Origin: Hoylesella shahii DSM 15611 = JCM 12083
GTDB lineage: Bacteria > Bacteroidota > Bacteroidia > Bacteroidales > Bacteroidaceae
Assembly (NCBI RefSeq): GCF_000613445.1
Contig: NZ_BAIZ01000011.1
Location: 1 to 64,000 of the forward strand
Reading direction: 5' to 3'
DNA length: 64,000 nucleotides
A program made the position numbers and the translations under genes. Each line of letters opens with the position of its first letter. The first letter of the stretch is position 1. Shown here piece by piece: positions 1-8,601 of this stretch. The notes beneath the pieces were generated by a model, which was not told the origin of the DNA, did not search any database, and was given only the letters and a program-made list of their open reading frames with translations.

Positions 1-642
1 CAAAATATTGTGCACCCAATGCCCAAGTGTCTTCACTGTCGGCTGATTGCTCCATTTTGGCGTGCCCCAGTCTTCGGCATCAAGACAAACAAAGTCTACA
101 CCGATGGCCAAATCCTTGTTTTGTTGTAGCAGTCGAGCAATCTCTAGCATCACGCCCACGCCGCTTGCGCCATCGTTTGCGCCATCAATAGGCTTGCGCC
201 AATTGGTGCTGTCGGGGTCGTTGTCGGCCCAAGGACGCGTGTCCCAGTGAGCACAGAGCAGCACACGCGTTGTAGCTTCGGGCTTATAACTGGCAATAAT
301 GTTGCGACTTCGCAGCATTGTACCATCATAACCGCGCAGCTCGGCACGCTGGTTGGTAATCTTGCAGCCATAACTTTCAAATTTCTTTGCAATCCATTCG
401 CCACATTCGTCGTGGCTCTTTGTGTTCATCGACCGTGGTCCGAAGGCGCATTGAGCAGCGATAAAGGCATAAGCCGAGTCGGCATTAAAGGTTGGTCCGG
501 TGGGATTTAGCTTCTCTGCAGCTGCCATTTCGGCGGCTTCGGCTTCTTCTGCTGCACTCTGCGAGGGTGAAAACAAACCCAACGAATAGGCAATGATGGC
601 AATGATGGCAAGCATGATAACTGCTATGACGGTTTTTTTCAT
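1..642 (-). CDS. M28 family zinc metallopeptidase (glutaminyl-cyclase-like), C-terminus cut by window edge
   Basis: Reads from an ATG at 640-642 to base 1 without a stop (214 codons seen). Residues 4-25 form a hydrophobic signal peptide or membrane anchor, followed by an Ala/Glu-rich stretch. Zinc-site motifs of the M28 family are visible: CAHWDTRPWAD (His132, Asp134), DGANDGASG (Asp157) and the Glu/Asp pair in DAEDWG (Glu190, Asp191). The CAFGPRSMN block near residue 65 resembles bacterial glutaminyl-peptide cyclotransferase homologues. The likely role is an aminopeptidase or glutaminyl cyclase acting in the periplasm; the sequence alone does not separate the two. The remaining C-terminal part, with the last zinc ligand, lies outside the window. 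Confidence 0.88.
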   Translation of the reverse strand, partial: MKKTVIAVIMLAIIAIIAYSLGLFSPSQSAAEEAEAAEMAAAEKLNPTGPTFNADSAYAFIAAQCAFGPRSMNTKSHDECGEWIAKKFESYGCKITNQRAELRGYDGTMLRSRNIIASYKPEATTRVLLCAHWDTRPWADNDPDSTNWRKPIDGANDGASGVGVMLEIARLLQQNKDLAIGVDFVCLDAEDWGTPKWSNQPTVKTLGHWVHNIL

Positions 643-785
643 TGATTTTTGAATTTATAGAATAGCTGATAACTACCTCAAAAGTGTTTGCGAGAGGCGT
701 GTTTACAACCTATGGCGATACATATATATGGAGATGTGGCTTTTATTGTTGGAAATGAGCCGCGCTTTAAATGCATAACTTCGTT

Positions 786-938
786 GGCTTGTCAATTTAT
801 TAACGCTTTGACTCATCCATTTATTAATTCATCAACTGATTAACTCATTAGCTTATTAACTCATCAAGTTATCAAGTTATTAACTTATCAACGGATTAAG
901 GCTTTAACTCATCAATGCATTAACTTATCAACACGGTC
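786..938. repeat. Degenerate AT-rich repeat (TTAACTCATCAA-type) upstream of the M28 gene
   Basis: The 322-base gap between the M28 peptidase and the dipeptidase fusion holds no gene. Its central part consists of degenerate copies of a short unit of the type ATTAACTCATCAA, ATTAACTTATCAA and ATTAATTCATCAA, about eight copies with variable spacing. I see no coding potential. It could be a replication-slippage satellite or a set of binding sites. Confidence 0.6.
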
Positions 939-964
939 GTTCAATCCCTCATCTTACTTTCTAA

Positions 965-2780
965 TTATTGCGCTTTACATTGTTGCATCACCCTTAACCA
1001 GTTGCCGCCCCATATCTTTTCGATGTCTGTTTCGGAGAAACGACGGCGCAAAAGTTGGATGGTGAAGTTGATTATTTCCGACGAATTGGCTATGCCTTGC
1101 ACGCCACCGTCGCCGTCGAAGTCGGTACCAAGCCCCACATGGTCTATACCCATCACCTTTATTGCGTGCTCAAGGTGCTCCATAGCGTCGTAGATGTTGG
1201 CCTCGCCTTGCGTTCGTAGAAAGCCCTTATATAGTGTAATGTGCGCCACTCCGCCCTTAGCAGCAAGCGCACGCAGCTGTTCGTCGGAAAGATTTCGTGG
1301 CACATCGCACAGCGCTTTGCAGTTGCTATGACTGCAAACGATGGGGTAACGGCTAATTTCCAGTGCATCGTAGAAGCTGGATTCGGCCCCATGACTAAGG
1401 TCAACCATGATACCCGTGCGGTTCATCTCTTCTATAACGCGACGTCCAAACTCGCTAACACCACCATGAGTAGCCGTTCCGCGAGCACTATCGCAGATAT
1501 CGTTGTCGCCGTTATGGCATAAAGTGATGTACGAAACGCCCCGATGAGCAAAGTGAGCCACGTTGGTTAAGTCGTTTTCGAGTGCCAAACCGTTTTCTAT
1601 TCCCAGCACAATACTCTTTTTCCCCGCGGCCTTATTGGCATAAAGTTGTTGAGGCGAGCGAGCTAAAGCCACGTATTCGCAGTTTTGTGCCACGATGTTT
1701 TCAATCTTATCGAATATCAAATCGGCATAACTTCGTGGGCCCGATACATCGAAAGCCACTTTGTTGCGAAAGGCTTCTCCAGCTTTGGGTTGTGGCAAAT
1801 AGGCCACCATGGTGGTTGCATCCTGTCTACCTTCGGTCATTTTATGCAGATCTACGAGTATTCGTGGGTCGCGTTGGTCGAATCTAACGTTAAGCGGAAA
1901 GAACATTGGTGTATCGCAATGCGTGTCGAGTGTAAGCACTTTGTCGTGCATACGTTTGGCTTCGGCAAAGATTTCGGCTTGTTTAACCAGCCATTGAAAC
2001 AGCGGAAGGCCCTGTTCTTCCATCCATTCGGGATGCCATTGCACGCCCAAGAGGGGTTTAAACTCAGTGCTTTCCATTGCCTCGGGCACACCATCTACAG
2101 TGGCTGCAGTAAACTTAAACTTGCTGCCAGCATTGCAAACGGCTTGATGATGGAACGAGTTTACATGCACGCTACTAGCATGGAAAATCTCTGTTAGTAG
2201 CGATTGGGGTTCGAAATACACCGTTTGCGTGGCCAAATTGCGTGGTGCCTCTTGCGAATGTTGTATCAGATTATCGGCGAACCTAGGCAAGAAGTGTTTG
2301 AACTCTCGTTCTGCCAAGCGCGTCGAACCTCGTAAGTGAAATGCTCTTCGATATCTTGCGCCACTTTTCCACCCAGTGCAATGGCCATTGTTTGCATGCC
2401 ACGGCAGATGCCAAGGATAGGAATTTGGCGGTTATAAGCCAACTGCGTGATGAGCAGTTCGGGCAAATCGCGCTCGGGATTAACGCCATGTAAGCGCGGT
2501 GAAGGCTCTTCTCCAGCCCAAAGCGGGTTGAAATCGGCCCCTCCAGTGAGGATAAGTGCGTCGATGTTGTTTAGTGTATTCACAATAACATCCACGTTAT
2601 CAACTGGCGGAATGAGCACGGGCGTGCCCCCAGCGTTAATTACTTGGCGGTAATAACGGTCTGCTAGCATGGCGCTTTCGTCGTTAAAATTGGCCGTTAA
2701 GCGATAACGGGTTGGCGCTTAGCTTGTGGAAACGAAGCGTATATGTTTTTTAATTGCGCTTGAAAATCGAAGTTGTGCAT
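965..2780 (-). CDS. Fused C26 glutamine-amidotransferase-like / M19 membrane dipeptidase (two frame breaks)
   Basis: After frame repair this encodes about 605 residues from the ATG at 2778-2780. Residues 1-260 are a class I amidotransferase / gamma-glutamyl hydrolase (peptidase C26) domain: LILTGGADFNP, nucleophile Cys126 in GICRGMQ, and His250/Glu252 in GVQWHPEW. Residues 280-605 are an M19 renal-dipeptidase-like domain: metal ligands in LTLDTHCDTP (His288, Asp290), then ENGLAL, CSHSN and GTDFDGDGG. It probably cleaves small gamma-glutamyl or dipeptide substrates; no signal peptide is seen. The frame breaks near 2699 (GCTTAA, expected GCTTTAA) and near 2328 (GAGGTT, expected GAGGGTT). Both repairs restore conserved sequence across the join, so I treat it as one gene. 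Confidence 0.85.
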
Positions 2781-3000
2781 GAATTTTTGCAGTTAGTTTG
2801 GGAAATAAGGTAACAGAAGACTTTGAGTAAAGGTTTCGATGCAGGCGAGTTTGTGGTTAACCAAAAGGCTTTAAAGCCTTGTTTGCAAGTTGCTATGCAA
2901 ACAAGCGCTAGCGATAAAGTCGCGTTCTAGGGCGTGATTACTTCGCCTTGCTGCTTTTTGTTGCAGCACAGGCCTGACTTTTAACCTTTTCTCTCTTTCC

Positions 3001-3467
3001 TTATTTCTCTTCGGGGTCTACCAAAATCTCTCTTTTGATACTTTGTTCGAGAGAAATGAGTGTCTCGGTAGACACAACACCAGGGATGGTTTGCAGTTTA
3101 TTGTTGAGTAAGTCCATTAGTTGCTCGTTGTCTTTGGCGTAAAGCTTGATGAGCATGGTGTACGAACCTGTGGTAAAGTGACACTCAACGATTTCGGGAA
3201 TGCTAGTAAGTCTCGACACAACATTCTTATACATGCTGCCACGTTCGAGGTTAAGCCTATATAAGTGCATGTTGAATAGCCCAAACTCTTGGGATTAACG
3301 TCGAAACCGCTACCAGTGATAACACCGTTTTCTATTAGGTGTTGCACGCGTTGGTGTATTGCAGCACGCGATACACCGCATTCTGCTGCCACGTCTTTAA
3401 ATGGGATGCGGGCATTTTGCGACAAGATGTTCAAGATTTTCTTGTCTAGGCTGTCTATTTTCTCCAT
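3001..3467 (-). CDS. Lrp/AsnC-family transcriptional regulator (one frame break)
   Basis: About 155 residues after repair. Residues 1-60 form the AsnC-type helix-turn-helix (DSLDKKILNILSQNARIPFKDVAAECGVSR...HQRVQ). Residues 65-150 form the RAM/AsnC ligand-binding domain (VECHFTTGSYTMLIKLYAKD). The frame breaks at 3251-3252, where TTAACC should read TTAAACC; the repaired join reads YIGLNLERG. The family regulates amino-acid metabolism as octamers that sense an amino acid. The break falls in the linker, so the DNA-binding half alone would survive if the break were real. Confidence 0.9.
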
Positions 3468-3522
3468 GTTTTGTTAAACGTGTTTTATGATTTAGTTGTT
3501 TTAATGTGTTCGTAAACTGCAG

Positions 3523-3530
3523 CAAATGTA
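3523..3530 (-). promoter_or_regulatory. Candidate -7 box (TACATTTG) of the Lrp gene
   Basis: TACATTTG on the minus strand fits the Bacteroidetes sigma-ABfr -7 consensus TAnnTTTG. A TTG lies about 20 bases upstream, the expected -33 spacing. It sits 56 bases before the Lrp start codon. Confidence 0.5.
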
Positions 3531-3620
3531 AACAATTTAAATGAAACGAACAACAAAAAGTTAGATAAAAAGGTGTTTATGGGGGCTTTTGACAATTGGT
3601 TAACGTCATTAAAGATAAAT

Positions 3621-3857
3621 TAAGAGGTTAGAAGCTAAGTGAAATATGCACATGGGATTGTCTATTTACGTAAAAAATCCAGATGCTTATCGAGCCACTT
3701 TCTTGCTAGTTGATGTTTGTTAGCTAGTTGTTCTCATAGCTCTTTGTTGTTCTGGGCGTGTTAAATAGCAAGTTATCCCAATGTTTGTCAACGCTTTTTG
3801 CGGTATTGATGGCCGCAGGTGGGCGTTAGGGGCATGCACTTAGTTTCTAACCTCTTA
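3621..3857. repeat. 237-bp segment with 21-bp terminal inverted repeats (MITE-like)
   Basis: The 465-base gap between the Lrp and FKBP genes has no gene. Bases 3621-3641 and 3837-3857 are inverted copies of each other with 20 of 21 positions matching (core GAGGTTAGAA / TTCTAACCTC). They enclose 195 bases of non-coding sequence. A short element with terminal inverted repeats in an intergenic gap is the usual form of a non-autonomous transposable element. I could not find a convincing target-site duplication, so this remains a candidate. Confidence 0.45.
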
Positions 3858-3942
3858 TTGTTAGGTTGCTTTAAGCTGGTTAATGGCGTATTGGGGCGAC
3901 GTTTACGCAAGCTTTTTAGCCAAAGACCAGGTTTATAGCTTG

Positions 3943-4920
3943 TTATTTTCTTTTCTTTGCAGCAGGGCGAGTAGCCTTTTTTGCAGGTTTAGCCACCTTT
4001 GTTTCGTTTGCATCGGTGGTAGTTTCGGGCTTCGCCTTAACCACTTTGATTAGTTCCACGGTGAAGATAAGCGTAGAGTAGGGAGGGATAGAGCCCATTT
4101 GGTTTGCTCCATAGGCCAAGTTTTGAGGGATATAAAGTTCCCATTTGCTGCCAGGAGTCATCAGTTGCATGGCTTCGGTCCAACCAGCAATCACGCGATT
4201 GACTTGGAATTGCGAAATGTCTGGTGTGCGACTGTAGCTGCTATCGAATATAGTACCATCGATAAGTTTACCTTCGTACTTCACAACCACCTCGTCTGTT
4301 GCAGTGGGTTTTTCGCCTGCGCCATTGGTAATCACCTTATATTGCAGTCCGCTAGGCAGTGTTACCACGCCTGGTTTTTTAGCATTCTCGGCCAACCAGT
4401 TTCTACCTGTACTAATTTGAGCTTCAACTTTAGCCTTTTGAGCAGCCTCAATGCGTTTTTCTATGAGCTGTTGAGCCTCGTCTTCAGTATATTTAGTGAA
4501 GTTTTTTTGTAGTGCATCTACAAATCCGATGTAGAAGTTTTTAGCCGAAATCGAGTCTTTCGTTCCTTCAAACTCGTGTTGCATTGAGGGCAAAATGCGC
4601 TGTTGTGCCATCTGTGCTATTTGAATACCAGCTACATAAGCCGCAAAAGCAGCGTCAGTTTGGTTGTCTAGCGCCTTGCGAAAACCGCGAATGAAGTCGG
4701 CCATATAGGTGGTATCCACCTTATATTGTTGCTGAACAAAAGTCATTAGACCTTTTGTTGCGGCCATACCAGCAGCGTAACTCATCGAGTCGGAAGTGGT
4801 TTTTAACTCTACAGGAGCAGGAGTTGCCACCTGTACTGCGTCTTTCTTTTTGCCTGCGAGGGCGGTATTAAAGGTGGCACTCGCTAAAAGTGCGAGTGCC
4901 AAATAGGTTGTTTTTTTCAT
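3943..4920 (-). CDS. FKBP-type peptidyl-prolyl cis-trans isomerase, periplasmic (copy 1)
   Basis: 325 residues. A signal peptide (residues 1-23, ending ALAGKKK) is followed by an FKBP N-terminal dimerisation region (DSMSYAAGMAATKGL ... IRGFRKALD). The FKBP catalytic fold follows at about 195-290 (LPSGLQYKVI, VKYEGKLIDGTIFDSSY, VIAGWTEAMQLM, WELYIPQNLAYG, PPYSTLIFTVELI). The C-terminus is a Lys/Ala/Pro-rich basic tail. It catalyses prolyl isomerisation during folding of exported proteins, in the FkpA/Mip manner. Its ATG overlaps the stop of the upstream FKBP gene (TAATG), so the two are translationally coupled. Confidence 0.95.
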   Translation of the reverse strand: MKKTTYLALALLASATFNTALAGKKKDAVQVATPAPVELKTTSDSMSYAAGMAATKGLMTFVQQQYKVDTTYMADFIRGFRKALDNQTDAAFAAYVAGIQIAQMAQQRILPSMQHEFEGTKDSISAKNFYIGFVDALQKNFTKYTEDEAQQLIEKRIEAAQKAKVEAQISTGRNWLAENAKKPGVVTLPSGLQYKVITNGAGEKPTATDEVVVKYEGKLIDGTIFDSSYSRTPDISQFQVNRVIAGWTEAMQLMTPGSKWELYIPQNLAYGANQMGSIPPYSTLIFTVELIKVVKAKPETTTDANETKVAKPAKKATRPAAKKRK

Positions 4921-5795
4921 TATTTTTCGCCTACTGAAATCAGTTCGATTTTAAAGATGAGGGTAGAGAAAGGTTTAATATTGCCTTGGTCGCGTGAGCC
5001 ATAAGCCATATCTTCGGGGATATACACTTCCCAAACGCTACCTGCGGGCATGCGTGTAAGCACTTCGGTCCATCCCTTAATCACTTGGTTGGCACGCATA
5101 GTAACGGGCTCGCCACGTTGATAAGTGCTGTCGAATACCTTACCATCGATGGTTTTGCCTTCGTATTGCACCTTAACCACAGAAGTGTCTTTGGGTATTT
5201 CTCCGTTTCCTTCTTTAATCACTTTGTATTGTACACCGCTGGGCAGTTGTTTTACGCCAGGTTGCTTAGCGTTTTCGGCCAAGAACTTCTTTCCTGCTTC
5301 CTTGTTGGCGCCGTAAGCGCTTTCAGCCGACTTTGCTTTGATTTTTTCTGCTTTCTCTTGAACGCACTTCACGGCTTGTTCTTGAGTCATCAAGCCCTTC
5401 TTTCCCTTAGCTCCGGTGATAAAACCAGCCAAGAAATTCTTCATCGAAATGGTTTTAGTAGAGTCTTCGCCAAATAATTCGTGGTTGATACCCTTAACCA
5501 TTTGGTTAGAGATTTGCTGACCAATCTGCACGCCTGCATAGTAAGCAGCCTTCTTTTTGTCGTCGCCAGCGTTGGCACCATCGTTAAGACCCTTTACAAA
5601 CTCGTCGATGTAGGCAGTGTCTACGTTCAAACCACGGCTAAGATAGTCTCTCAAACCTTGTGTTTGGCTATAGCCAAGGGCGTAGCTCAGTGTGTCGATG
5701 TCGTTCTTTAGGTCGGCTTTAGGCGTAGAGTTGCCACAAGCCGTGAATGTAGCAGCGGCAATGGCCACTGCTGCTAGGATTGTTAATTTCTTCAT
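4920..5795 (-). CDS. FKBP-type peptidyl-prolyl cis-trans isomerase lipoprotein (copy 2)
   Basis: 291 residues with a lipoprotein signal ending in the lipobox FTAC (Cys20). The N-terminal FKBP dimerisation region (LSYALGYSQTQGLRDYL) and a long charged helix lead to the FKBP domain at about 185-288 (LPSGVQYKVIKEGNGE, VQYEGKTIDGKVFDSTY, VIKGWTEVL, WEVYIPEDMAYG, PFSTLIFKIELI). It is membrane-anchored by its lipid, unlike the soluble copy downstream that it overlaps by one base. The pair is probably one operon for folding of envelope proteins. Confidence 0.95.
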   Translation of the reverse strand: MKKLTILAAVAIAAATFTACGNSTPKADLKNDIDTLSYALGYSQTQGLRDYLSRGLNVDTAYIDEFVKGLNDGANAGDDKKKAAYYAGVQIGQQISNQMVKGINHELFGEDSTKTISMKNFLAGFITGAKGKKGLMTQEQAVKCVQEKAEKIKAKSAESAYGANKEAGKKFLAENAKQPGVKQLPSGVQYKVIKEGNGEIPKDTSVVKVQYEGKTIDGKVFDSTYQRGEPVTMRANQVIKGWTEVLTRMPAGSVWEVYIPEDMAYGSRDQGNIKPFSTLIFKIELISVGEK

Positions 5796-5963
5796 TTAAT
5801 TATTTTGTTGTTTTTTTTAAGTTTCTGCTTATCTTGTAGGCTCATGGAAATGTGCCTATATTTTGGGCGTAAGCTCTAGCATTAACAGCTTTACTTGCGA
5901 AGAAAGCACCCTTGCTGCCCATGATGTAAAGCTGCGAACTAGGTTTTCTCCCTTTTAGGGCGT

Positions 5964-6569
5964 TTATTTCACCTCAATTAGTTCCACATCAAATATCAAT
6001 GTGGCGAAAGGAGGGATAGAAGCGCCAGCACCACGTTCGCCATAACCCAATTGATAGGGGATGAAGAAGCGATATTTAGCACCCTCTTTCATCAGCTGCA
6101 AACCTTCGGTCCAACCAGCAATAACGCCGTTTAGTGGGAATGTTGCAGGCTCACCGCGCTGGATAGAGCTATCGAACATGGTACCATCCACGAGCATTCC
6201 CTCGTAATGACACACCACCTTGTCTGTAGCCTTGGGGCTTTTGCCGTTGCCTTCCTGAAGCACTTGGTATTGCAAACCACTGGGAAGGGTAATCACACCG
6301 TCCTTTTTGGCATTTTCAGTAAGATATTTTTCGCCCTCGCTTTTTGCTCCCTTGTACTTCTCGGCTGCCTCTGCGCGCTGTTTTTCTTCTTGCTGGCGGA
6401 AGTATTCTCCCAATAGTTGCTGTGCTTCGTTGGTGGGAATTTGCGACTCTTTGCCGTCAATCATGTCTTTAACTGCCTGTGCGAAATCGCCTGCATTTAA
6501 TTCGGCTACGCCCATTTGCGACAGTTGGCGACCAATGCTTAATCCCAAAGCATAACTAAGTTTATCCAT
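5964..6569 (-). CDS. FKBP-type peptidyl-prolyl cis-trans isomerase, no signal peptide (copy 3)
   Basis: 201 residues from the ATG at 6567-6569 (MDKLSYALGLS). A longer in-frame start at 6614 lacks family similarity and overlaps the -7 box, so I prefer the shorter one. The N-terminal dimerisation segment (residues 1-60) and FKBP domain (about 100-200; VCHYEGMLVDGTMFDSS, YRFFIPYQLGYGERGAG, IPPFATLIFDVELIEVK) are intact. With no export signal it is expected in the cytoplasm. It is transcribed separately from the downstream pair, with a 168-base gap. Confidence 0.93.
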   Translation of the reverse strand: MDKLSYALGLSIGRQLSQMGVAELNAGDFAQAVKDMIDGKESQIPTNEAQQLLGEYFRQQEEKQRAEAAEKYKGAKSEGEKYLTENAKKDGVITLPSGLQYQVLQEGNGKSPKATDKVVCHYEGMLVDGTMFDSSIQRGEPATFPLNGVIAGWTEGLQLMKEGAKYRFFIPYQLGYGERGAGASIPPFATLIFDVELIEVK

Positions 6570-6611
6570 AACAATATTGTCTTTAATCTCTTTATTTTTA
6601 GTACAATGGTA

Positions 6612-6619
6612 CAAAGATA
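6612..6619 (-). promoter_or_regulatory. Candidate -7 box (TATCTTTG) for FKBP copy 3
   Basis: TATCTTTG on the minus strand matches TAnnTTTG, 43 bases before the preferred FKBP start. No clear -33 TTTG is seen at the standard distance. Confidence 0.45.
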
Positions 6620-6831
6620 CAATTATTTATCTTATAAGATACGTTTATTTGAAAAAAAATCACTAAATTTGGAGTGACAAGCAGCCTGCCCGCTTGTTTT
6701 CAGACTGGCTCTGATAGTACATACGCCACGAAATGATGGTTTTGCTGCAAGCAGTTTCATACCGCGCTACAACGAAACGAGCGCCGGCGATGCAAAGAAA
6801 AGGGGCACATAACCATTTAAACCAAAACAAC

Positions 6832-7536
6832 ATGAACTCAAAAAACAAACACATCGTCTTTCTAACTGGTGCGGGGATGTCGGCCGAAAGCGGCATTAAG
6901 ACGTTTAGAGGCAACGACGGACTGTGGGAAAACTATCCTGTGATGCAGGTGGCATCGCATGATGGATGGCTTGCCGACCCCAATCTGGTGAACCAATTCT
7001 ATAATGAAAGGCGCCAACAACTATTCGGCGCACAGCCTAATAAAGGCCATCTGCTTATCGCCGAACTGGAAAAACAATGTCAAGTGTCGGTTATTACACA
7101 AAACGTTGATGATTTACACGAACGCGCTGGCTCGTCGTTTGTGATACATTTGCATGGCGAACTGCTTAAAGTGTGCTCGTCGGCCGACCCTAATAATCCG
7201 CGATATATTCGCCAACTAACGCCTGATAACCCTATCGTTGCACCCAACGAAAGGGCCGAAGATGGCTCGTTGCTCAGGCCTTACATCGTGTTCTTTGGCG
7301 AACCTGTGCCACTTATCGACCGCGCTGCGCGCACGGTGAAGCAGGCCGACGTGCTTGTGGTTATCGGTACTTCGCTCAATGTTTACCCCGCTGCTGGGCT
7401 TTTGGCCTACGCGCCGCCTTCAACACCTATTTATCTCATCGACCCCGAGACGGTAGAGACGCAGCAATATCCTCGAGTTCAGCACTTGCGCATGGGTGCA
7501 TCGCAGGGTATGGAGCAGTTGATGGCTAAACTTTAA
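6832..7536 (+). CDS. cobB: SIR2-family NAD-dependent protein deacylase (CobB-like)
   Basis: 234 residues from the ATG at 6832; upstream in-frame Met codons precede any conserved sequence. Sirtuin motifs are complete: GAGMSAESGIKTFRG (NAD binding), TQNVDDLH, catalytic His108 in HLHGEL, and VVIGTSLNVYPAAGL near the C-terminus. Tyr57 and Arg60 in QFYNERR match the Tyr-x-x-Arg signature of class III sirtuins that remove succinyl and malonyl groups, as in CobB and SIRT5. The four zinc cysteines of many sirtuins are not evident. It removes acyl groups from lysines in the cytoplasm using NAD. It is divergent from the FKBP genes. Confidence 0.94.
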   Translation: MNSKNKHIVFLTGAGMSAESGIKTFRGNDGLWENYPVMQVASHDGWLADPNLVNQFYNERRQQLFGAQPNKGHLLIAELEKQCQVSVITQNVDDLHERAGSSFVIHLHGELLKVCSSADPNNPRYIRQLTPDNPIVAPNERAEDGSLLRPYIVFFGEPVPLIDRAARTVKQADVLVVIGTSLNVYPAAGLLAYAPPSTPIYLIDPETVETQQYPRVQHLRMGASQGMEQLMAKL

Positions 7537-7874
7537 CGAACCGCTTGTTTTGCTTTGGCGCTGCTTCTTTGCCATGAAGCGTGCTCGTGCAATCTAAACG
7601 ATGCGGTCTATCTTCCTTTTTTTGCGACTTGCATCGCGCTTTCGCCATGCGTTTGTGTATGAAAAATAGCAATGCCTGTCGCTTTTTTCTTTTTGTGGCG
7701 CGGCTTAAATTTATGGTATGTGTGAAGCACTTACGCCTTAATCCTCATTCTGTAATCAGCGTGCAGCTGTGTTTGCGCTAGCGATGTTTTTTAAGAGCGT
7801 GAGAAAAGCAAACCCTGGACGCGAAGATTGTTTTTTAGAACCGAACTAAAAAAATAAAAAAAGTGGTTATTCAC

Positions 7875-7905
7875 TTTCGCATTAACGCCAATTGTCGTAA
7901 CTTTG
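7875..7905 (+). promoter_or_regulatory. Candidate Bacteroidetes promoter for the lipocalin-like gene
   Basis: A -33-like TTTC (7875-7878), a 19-base spacer and a -7 box TAACTTTG (7898-7905) lie 42 bases before the start codon. The rest of the 410-base gap after the sirtuin gene shows nothing recognisable. Confidence 0.6.
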
Positions 7906-7946
7906 TGGCGTATTAATTCATAAAAATTAGAAAGGACAATAAGTAC

Positions 7947-8351
7947 ATGAAAAGTACCATTTTAAAAAATCGCGCATTACATGTTGTTGCAATGCTCGTG
8001 TTGCTCGTGGGCGGCTTAACATTTGCGTCTTGTGTTAGCGAAAACGGAGAAGATATTGAAAAGAGCCCTATCGTTGGCTCGTGGATTTCAAATACCACTC
8101 CAACCTATTACATTGTGTTCGACGAGTACCATCAGTACTTCATAACCAACGACATTAACACAAACGTAAACACCGAAGTAGGAACTTATACCTTTAACAA
8201 CAACACCTTGACTTGCAAAGTGAAGGGAACTAACACAACAAAGGTGTATTCTTGTTCTGTAAAAGGTAGCAACCTCACACTAACGGGCGTAACTGGCGCA
8301 ACGGGTGTACAGCAATTCATCACTTATACCAATACGCGTGTTCGCCGTTAA
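7947..8351 (+). CDS. Lipocalin-like domain lipoprotein
   Basis: 134 residues. The signal peptide ends in a lipobox (TFASC, Cys28). The mature part begins SPIVGSWISNTTPTYYIVFDEYHQY and continues in short alternating strands with GTYTFNNNTLTC and SNLTLTG. This is the pattern of the small lipocalin-like (calycin) lipoproteins common in Bacteroidales: W in the GSW motif, then a beta-barrel. The ligand is unknown. It stands alone, with its own promoter and a strong terminator. Confidence 0.75.
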   Translation: MKSTILKNRALHVVAMLVLLVGGLTFASCVSENGEDIEKSPIVGSWISNTTPTYYIVFDEYHQYFITNDINTNVNTEVGTYTFNNNTLTCKVKGTNTTKVYSCSVKGSNLTLTGVTGATGVQQFITYTNTRVRR

Positions 8352-8365
8352 TTAACGATTTCCTC

Positions 8366-8412
8366 ATCGCCACATCTGGACTTCATGCTCCTGGTGTGGC
8401 GATTTGTTTTTG
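8366..8412 (+). terminator. Rho-independent terminator of the lipocalin-like gene
   Basis: Perfect 9-bp stem ATCGCCACA / TGTGGCGAT (8366-8374 and 8395-8403) with a 20-base loop, followed by a T-rich tail TTGTTTTTGG. Confidence 0.85.
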
Positions 8413-8601
8413 GTTAGAGATGGTGCAGATTAATGCCCAACTGCTTTTTCTGCCACTAATCACTTATGCTTAAGATGCCCACCTGGCGGTGGCGTTTGGT
8501 TAGCTGTGGCTAATGGTGTTGTTAGCCTTGGTCTTTGGGGCGTGTTTATTTCTTTTTCTTCTTGCTTAGGCTCAGGTTTATTGCCGCTTCTCTTTGTGCG
8601 A

